Positions 6,938 to 11,849 of a stretch of 11,849 bases of DNA are shown piece after piece. The translations under genes and the position numbers were made by a program. The stretch lies in the NCBI RefSeq assembly GCF_029054785.1, contig NZ_JAIDEN010000161.1, positions 1 through 11,849 on the forward strand. Direction: 5' to 3'. Within the stretch, counting starts at the first letter, position 1, and every line of letters starts with the position of its first letter. This DNA comes from Duncaniella sp. Its GTDB lineage: Bacteria > Bacteroidota > Bacteroidia > Bacteroidales > Muribaculaceae. The notes below the pieces were generated by a model. The model saw only the letters and a program-made list of their open reading frames with translations, did no database searches and was not told the DNA's origin.

Positions 6938-7609
6938 ATGAACGCAATCGAATTAAAATCAATCAATAAGATCTACCGTACAGACGAAATCGAGACTCTT
7001 GCACTCGAAAACGTGAACCTCGCAATCGAAAAGGGTGAATTTGTCAGCGTGATGGGCCCTTCGGGCTGCGGAAAATCGACCCTGCTCAACATTGTCGGAC
7101 TTCTCGACGAACCGACCAGCGGCACAGTCATCATCGACGGCACAGCCATCGGCAAAATGAGCGACAAGAAACTCGCCGCTTTCCGCAACGCCAAACTCGG
7201 CTTCGTCTTCCAGAGCTTCCATCTGATCAACTCGCTCAATGTCATCGACAACGTCGAGCTTCCGCTGATCTACCGTTCCATGAGTTCGTCGGAACGCAGC
7301 CGCCGAGTGCGCGAAGTGCTCGAACGTGTAGGACTCAGCCACCGTATGCGCCACATGCCCTCACAGCTCTCCGGCGGACAGTGTCAGCGCGTGGCCATCG
7401 CCCGCGCCATTGTCGGCAACCCCGAAATCATACTCGCCGACGAACCGACCGGTAACCTCGACTCCAAGATGGGCGCCGAAGTGATGGACCTGCTCCACAG
7501 TCTCAACAAGGAAGACGGACGCACAATCATGATGGTGACCCACAACGAACAGCAGGCCAAACAGACAGACCGAATCATCCGTTTCTTCGACGGACGCCAG
7601 GTGCAGTAA
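6938..7609 (+). CDS. ABC transporter ATPase (MacB/LolD-type)
   Basis: A 223-residue nucleotide-binding subunit that would drive the four FtsX-type permeases of this operon by ATP binding and hydrolysis on the cytoplasmic face. All key motifs are intact: Walker A G40-P-S-G-C-G-K-S-T48, Q-loop Q92 in FQSFHLI, ABC signature L144-S-G-G-Q148, Walker B IILADE (164-169) with catalytic E169, D-loop NLDS (173-176) and switch H202. The length and the ADEPTGNLDS block are typical of the MacB/LolD/FtsE branch. The only ATPase in the window, it lies between two permease pairs, 33 bases before the second one. Confidence 0.97.
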   Translation: MNAIELKSINKIYRTDEIETLALENVNLAIEKGEFVSVMGPSGCGKSTLLNIVGLLDEPTSGTVIIDGTAIGKMSDKKLAAFRNAKLGFVFQSFHLINSLNVIDNVELPLIYRSMSSSERSRRVREVLERVGLSHRMRHMPSQLSGGQCQRVAIARAIVGNPEIILADEPTGNLDSKMGAEVMDLLHSLNKEDGRTIMMVTHNEQQAKQTDRIIRFFDGRQVQ

Positions 7610-7642
7610 GACGTCAACTCAAAACAACTCTGACCGAAACAC

Positions 7643-8932
7643 ATGAAAACAAACTATTTCAGACAAGCCTGGGCTTCGATCAGGCAGCAACCTGTGATCA
7701 GCGTCGTCAGCATGATCGGCACCGCCCTCGCCATCTTCCTGATCATGGTCGTCGTGATGATCGAGGAAGTCAAGACAGCCTCATTCGCCCCCGAAAGCAA
7801 CCGCGACCGCTGGCTGGTGCAGAAATATGCCTCCATCACAAACGATTCATGGGGCATTGACAACTCATCAAACGGAGGCATGGGATTCAATCTGGTCAAA
7901 CAGGTGTTTTACCGCATGGAGACCCCGGAGGCTGTAACAGCCTATACCGTCACACCTTCAACCAGTCTGTTTTCCGTGCCCGGACAAGCTCCGTTTTGTG
8001 CTGAAGAACTGTCAACGGACGCTGGATTCTGGAAAGTAATGGATTTCACTTTCATATCAGGCAAACCTTACACACAGGAAGATTTCGAGGCCGGACTGCC
8101 GGTAGCTGTTCTGTCGGAATCGACAGCACGACGTCTGTTCCAGACAAGCGATGCGGTCGGACGCGAATTTCAGCTCAATTACGTCACTTTCCGTGTGGCC
8201 GGTGTAGTCAAAGACGTATCGAATCTTGCCACCGCCTCATATGCACAGGCCTGGATCCCGTACACATCGACCAACACGGCAGACTTCAGCTGGTGTGACT
8301 ACATGGGTCCTTTCAGCGTGACAATCCTGCCACGCGATAAAACTGACGTCCCGGCTATCCGGGAGGAATATGACAGACTTTTTGCCGAACTCGGCGACGA
8401 GGCAAAGATCAACGGGTGGAAATTCATACTCCGTGAGAGACCTTACACACAGGAAATCACCGCCAACACCATCTGGGCCAGCGTCAGTCCCGACATGCCC
8501 GGAGTCTACCGTCGGCGGATCATCACATACCTGATACTGCTCCTTGTCCCGGCGGTCAATATAAGCAGTATGACCCATAGCCGCCTGCGCCGCCGGGCGG
8601 AAGAGATAGGAGTACGCAGGGCATTCGGAGCACGACGTTCCGTAATCATGACCGATATTTTTCTTGAAAATCTCATCATCACGCTTTTAGCCGGCATGTT
8701 CGGTCTGCTTCTGAGTCTCGGCTTCGGACTGATTTTCGGAGGGACAGTCTTCGCCCCCGGCTTCGGAACATCCATTGAATCGACCGGCATCAGCCTCGGA
8801 ATTCTGTTCCACTGGTCGACTTTCGGCTGGACAATGCTCTTCTGTTTCCTTCTCAATCTGCTCAGCTCAGGACTCCCAGCATTGAACGCATCACGAATCA
8901 ACATCGTCAACGCTCTGAAAGGCAAACACTAA
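7643..8932 (+). CDS. FtsX/MacB-type ABC permease, class A, second pair
   Basis: A 429-residue permease with TM1 at about 19-41, a periplasmic domain about 43-290, and helices about 293-310, 339-366 and 390-412. The block LILLLVPAVNISSM (297-310) and the coupling loop RRRAEEIGVRRAFGARRS (316-333) followed by LEN align closely with the class A permease at 4228, while the periplasmic domain is far more divergent. It retains MacB-domain features in the second half of the periplasmic region (VAVLSESTARRLF...AVGREF...VAGVVKDV at about 154-192). It starts 33 bases after the ATPase and is 22 bases from its presumed partner downstream. Confidence 0.92.
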   Translation: MKTNYFRQAWASIRQQPVISVVSMIGTALAIFLIMVVVMIEEVKTASFAPESNRDRWLVQKYASITNDSWGIDNSSNGGMGFNLVKQVFYRMETPEAVTAYTVTPSTSLFSVPGQAPFCAEELSTDAGFWKVMDFTFISGKPYTQEDFEAGLPVAVLSESTARRLFQTSDAVGREFQLNYVTFRVAGVVKDVSNLATASYAQAWIPYTSTNTADFSWCDYMGPFSVTILPRDKTDVPAIREEYDRLFAELGDEAKINGWKFILRERPYTQEITANTIWASVSPDMPGVYRRRIITYLILLLVPAVNISSMTHSRLRRRAEEIGVRRAFGARRSVIMTDIFLENLIITLLAGMFGLLLSLGFGLIFGGTVFAPGFGTSIESTGISLGILFHWSTFGWTMLFCFLLNLLSSGLPALNASRINIVNALKGKH

Positions 8933-8954
8933 TTCACCACTTCTACATAACATC

Positions 8955-10208
8955 ATGAAAAGAAAATTATTCAGACAGACTGCCAACGAATGGCAAAACA
9001 ATGTGTGGCTCGCCATCGAACTGCTCATTGTAAGCGTGGTGATGTGGTTCGTCTCAGATTATATCTTCACCAACATCTCAATCGTCACCTCGCCGCGCGG
9101 ATTTAACACAGACCACTGCTATCTCATAGGATACAGTGAGCTGAACGACAAAAGTCCTGACTATGCCGGCATGCTGAGCAAAGACGAACGCAGCGACAAT
9201 CTGCTCCGCATGCTTGAATTGCTGGAAAAACGCCCGGAAATAGAATGCGTGGCAATGGGTCAGAATGCGTATTTCTATAACCATTCAAACAGCGGAAACC
9301 ATATGGAGACCGACACGTTCAACACCGGCAACTACTACTTCCTGCGCCGCCTCGTATCGCCTGAGTTCACCAAGGTGTTCCGCATCCGGGGAGCCAACGG
9401 GGAGAGTCCCGAAGAACTTGCCGAAATTCTCAGAAACAATCCGCGATCCTTCCTGATCTCAGACAATGCCTTTTCACACTACGGCATCAACCACATGAAA
9501 GACTTCATTGGCCACGAATTTACAAGCCATGCCACCAATGACACACTGGTCCTTGCCGCCGCCTTTATCCCGGCTCGTTATGATGACTACAACAGCGAAG
9601 ATATGGCCCACTCGATGATATTTACCTGCAGCCCCGATGACTATATCTATCTGAATGAACTGGTGGTCCGCGTCAGAGACAATATGGACCTCAATTTCAT
9701 TGAGAACCTGATGAAAGACGCTCCTACAACACTACGTTCCGGCAACTATTTCATCTCTTCGGTCCAGTCATTCGATGACATCCGTGAAATCCATCAGCGT
9801 GACTATGACGCCGACCTGCGCAACTATTTCATCGGCGCGGCTTTCCTTGCACTCAACATATTCCTGGGTCTTTTCGGAACATTCTGGTTCCGCACCCAGC
9901 AGCGAGTGCCTGAAATAGCCATCCGCAAAGCCAACGGCGCCACACGCGGCGACATTTTCCGCCGTGTTGTCAGCGAAGGCGAGCTGATACTGCTTGCTGT
10001 CACACCCATAGCCATACTCATTGACTGGATGCTGACAAAAATGGAGCTGAACACCTATTATCACGGCGGTTATTTCGAGCCTCTCAGATTTTTCTGCTGT
10101 GTGGCCATTGCCTGGGCTCTCATGGCGCTGATGATTGTCTTTGGCACCGTCATCCCGGCCAACAGAGCGATGAAGATCGCCCCGGCCACAGCTCTCACTG
10201 AAGAATAA
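8955..10208 (+). CDS. FtsX/MacB-type ABC permease, class B, second pair
   Basis: A 417-residue permease, the shortest of the four. TM1 is about 17-37, the periplasmic domain about 40-288, and the helices about 290-311, 342-360 and 378-402. TM1 has W18, E22, L23 and W31 in the same positions as the class B permease at 5538. The coupling loop is QRVPEIAIRKANGATRGD (316-333), followed by SEG, comparable to GEG in its class B relative. The tail PANRAMKIAPATALTEE is typical of FtsX-like proteins. It most likely forms a heterodimer with the class A permease immediately upstream and uses the shared ATPase. Confidence 0.92.
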   Translation: MKRKLFRQTANEWQNNVWLAIELLIVSVVMWFVSDYIFTNISIVTSPRGFNTDHCYLIGYSELNDKSPDYAGMLSKDERSDNLLRMLELLEKRPEIECVAMGQNAYFYNHSNSGNHMETDTFNTGNYYFLRRLVSPEFTKVFRIRGANGESPEELAEILRNNPRSFLISDNAFSHYGINHMKDFIGHEFTSHATNDTLVLAAAFIPARYDDYNSEDMAHSMIFTCSPDDYIYLNELVVRVRDNMDLNFIENLMKDAPTTLRSGNYFISSVQSFDDIREIHQRDYDADLRNYFIGAAFLALNIFLGLFGTFWFRTQQRVPEIAIRKANGATRGDIFRRVVSEGELILLAVTPIAILIDWMLTKMELNTYYHGGYFEPLRFFCCVAIAWALMALMIVFGTVIPANRAMKIAPATALTEE

Positions 10209-10230
10209 ATACAGATACTTCCATATAAAT

Positions 10231-11712
10231 ATGAAAAAAGTAAGACTATTGGTTTTCTTTTGCCTGCTTGCCGGTCTCGCACCGGCAGGCATGGCGGAAG
10301 AGGTGCGCCGGATCACTCTCGACGAGGCGATTCTGACCGCACGGACAAGGAGTGTCGATGCTGCCGTTGCGCTCAACGAACTGCGCACCGCCTACTGGAC
10401 CTATCGCACCTACCGCGCCGATCTGCTTCCGGAAGTCAATTTCAACGCGACAGCGCCAAGCTACCGCAAGAGTTACAGCCCCTACCAGCACGAAGACGGT
10501 TCATATTCCTTCGTGCGCAACAACTACATGCAGATGAACGGCGAGATCTCCATCGACCAGAACATCTGGCTGACAGGGGGCACTCTGTCGCTGAACACAT
10601 CACTCGACTATCTCAAGCAGCTCACCGGAACACGCTACAATCGTTTCATGTCCATTCCGGTAGCCCTCACCCTCTCCCAGCCTATTTTTGCGACAAACAC
10701 CATCAAATGGAACCGGCGCATAGAGCCTGTGCGCTATGCCGAGGCCAAGGCGGCGTTCATCAGCGCCACGGAAAATGTGGCCATGACAGCCATAAACTAC
10801 TATTTCTCATTGCTTCTGTCAAAAGAAAACATATCCATTGCAGAGCAGAACCTCGCCAACGCCGAAAAACTCTACGAAGTGGCCAAAGCCAAGCGTGAGA
10901 TGGGCCAGATCAGCAAAAACGATCTGCTGCAACTCGAACTCAACCTGCTCAACGCCCGCTCATCGCTTACCGATTGCGAGAGCGACTACAAGTCAAACAT
11001 GTTCAAGCTGCGCGCATTTCTTGACATCGAAGAGGATGTGACGCTGGAACCAGTGGTCCCTGACGCGATCCCATCGGCCCTTGTTTCCTATGATGATGTG
11101 CTTGAAAAAGCCCGCGCCAACAACAGTTTCGCCAAAAACATCCGCCGCCGTCAGCTTGAGGCCGACTATGAGGTGGCGAAGGCCAAAGGGAACCAGCGGG
11201 AGATAATGCTTTACGCCCAGATCGGCTACACCGGCACATCGGAGCGTTTCGGCGAGGCATACGACCGTCTGAAAGACAATCAGGTGGTAGAGGTTGGATT
11301 CAAGATTCCGATTCTCGACTGGGGCAAACGCCGCGGCAAGGTCAAAGTCAGCGAAAGCAACCGCGATGTTGTCCGCAGCCGTCTGCGCAAGGAGCAGATG
11401 GAATTCGACCAGAACATTTTCATCCTGGTAGAGCGCTTCAATAACCAGCGCCGACAGCTGGAGATCTCACTCAGGGCCGACACCATAGCCCGGCAGCGCT
11501 ACGACACGAACGTCGAGACCTTCATGATCGGGAAAATATCCACTCTCGACCTGAACGACTCGCAGGTCAGCAAAGATGAAAGCCGCCAGGCCTACATCAA
11601 TCAGCTGTATCTCTATTGGAATTACTATTATCAGCTGCGCAGCGTGGCCCTCTGGGACTTTTCGTCCAACAAAGGCATTGACGCAGACATTGAAGCTATT
11701 GTCAGACGCTAA
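10231..11712 (+). CDS. TolC-family outer membrane efflux protein
   Basis: A 493-residue outer membrane channel subunit, which as a trimer would form the exit duct for the operon's ABC exporter. Residues 1-22 are a signal peptide (MKKVRLLVFF start, AGMA before E23) without a lipobox cysteine near the cleavage site. The mature protein begins with the family hallmark I-T-L-D-E-A-I (28-34). Two long coiled-coil halves follow, each with heptad-like helices (about 170-255 in the first, 355-460 in the second) around beta-strand segments such as DQNIWLTGGTLSLNTSLDY. The second half contains the FKIPILDWGKRRGKVKVSESN block common to TolC proteins. The C-terminus, LYLYWNYYYQLRSVALWDF, is typical of Bacteroidetes members. 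It is the last gene of the operon, 22 bases after the final permease. Confidence 0.95.
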   Translation: MKKVRLLVFFCLLAGLAPAGMAEEVRRITLDEAILTARTRSVDAAVALNELRTAYWTYRTYRADLLPEVNFNATAPSYRKSYSPYQHEDGSYSFVRNNYMQMNGEISIDQNIWLTGGTLSLNTSLDYLKQLTGTRYNRFMSIPVALTLSQPIFATNTIKWNRRIEPVRYAEAKAAFISATENVAMTAINYYFSLLLSKENISIAEQNLANAEKLYEVAKAKREMGQISKNDLLQLELNLLNARSSLTDCESDYKSNMFKLRAFLDIEEDVTLEPVVPDAIPSALVSYDDVLEKARANNSFAKNIRRRQLEADYEVAKAKGNQREIMLYAQIGYTGTSERFGEAYDRLKDNQVVEVGFKIPILDWGKRRGKVKVSESNRDVVRSRLRKEQMEFDQNIFILVERFNNQRRQLEISLRADTIARQRYDTNVETFMIGKISTLDLNDSQVSKDESRQAYINQLYLYWNYYYQLRSVALWDFSSNKGIDADIEAIVRR

Positions 11713-11849
11713 GAGGTTGTTTAAAAACAAGAGTTAAAATCTGAGGGGTGTATCTTTTAGATAAATTGTTGCAAATGAGAAAGGAGCATAGCGAGCTATG
11801 CGACTGACGAATTTCAACAATTTAGCAAAAGAGACACCAAGGCTAAGGT
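11713..11849. repeat. Long imperfect palindrome, likely left part of a MITE-like element
   Basis: It begins immediately after the TolC stop codon with GAGGTTGTTTAAAAACAAG, which contains the small dyad TTGTTT-AA-AAACAA (11717-11730). A large imperfect inverted repeat follows. The left arm at 11747-11776 starts GGTGTATCTTTT and contains AAATTGTTG. The right arm at 11811-11838 contains CAACAATTT and ends AAAAGAGACACC. At the centre is a perfect 7-bp hairpin GCATAGC-GA-GCTATGC (11786-11801). There is no open reading frame. The outer left segment (11713-11746) has no completed partner before the window ends, so the element is probably cut off. Such dyads are typical of small non-autonomous repeats. 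It might also stop transcription of the efflux operon, but there is no T-run. Confidence 0.6.

Noticed and set aside
9768..10388. 206-residue minus-strand open frame across the last permease and TolC start
   Set aside because: It spans two well-supported plus-strand genes, has no domain-like features, and leaves no room for a promoter.
11786..11801. Small perfect hairpin as the operon's intrinsic terminator
   Set aside because: The stem is only 7 bp, the loop of 2 bases is too tight, and no T-run follows; it is the centre of the larger palindrome.

Overview
The window looks like chromosomal DNA from a gut-type member of the order Bacteroidales. A Muribaculaceae-like genome is my best guess, because base composition is moderately GC-rich (my hand counts of single 60-base lines range from 40 to 67%). 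The order-level call rests on protein style (a secreted GH28 enzyme and the FtsX-type efflux operon with its TolC partner), on short A-rich leaders with no clear Shine-Dalgarno sequences, and on a TAnnTTTG-type promoter element. The family-level call is inference.

Left part (1-1740). A secreted glycoside hydrolase of family 28 (pectin type) lies on the minus strand at 149-1480 and ends in a strong hairpin terminator (84-128). Its upstream region (1481-1740) is shared divergently with the next gene. It holds several small dyads, a candidate minus-strand promoter at 1631-1638, and a compact operator-like array with three GTACAC copies at 1671-1705. Bases 1-83 show no gene or signal I can support.

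Middle (1741-2859). A plus-strand AI-2E family (PF01594) membrane protein. Its last codons run through a cluster of CGGACA half-sites, including a perfect 16-base dyad, just upstream of the next operon.

Right part (2860-11712). Seven genes on the plus strand with gaps of 8 to 59 bases form one tripartite efflux operon: a periplasmic adaptor (membrane fusion protein), two FtsX/MacB-type permeases, one ABC ATPase, two more FtsX/MacB-type permeases, and a TolC-family outer membrane factor. The four permeases fall into two classes, arranged A-B / ATPase / A-B, so a single ATPase appears to serve two permease pairs. The inner membrane permeases and ATPase would power export, the adaptor would bridge the periplasm, and the TolC protein would form the outer membrane exit. 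The substrate cannot be told from sequence.

The most notable regulatory signal is a near-consensus sigma-54 (-24/-12) promoter at 2897-2913, 36 bases upstream of the adaptor start codon. The TGTCCG-N4-CGGACA dyad is centred about 78 bases above the predicted start point. This is the layout expected for activation by an NtrC-type enhancer-binding protein. No such regulator is in the window.

Right edge (11713-11849). Directly after the TolC stop codon begins a long imperfect palindrome that looks like the left portion of a miniature, non-coding mobile or palindromic repeat cut by the window end.
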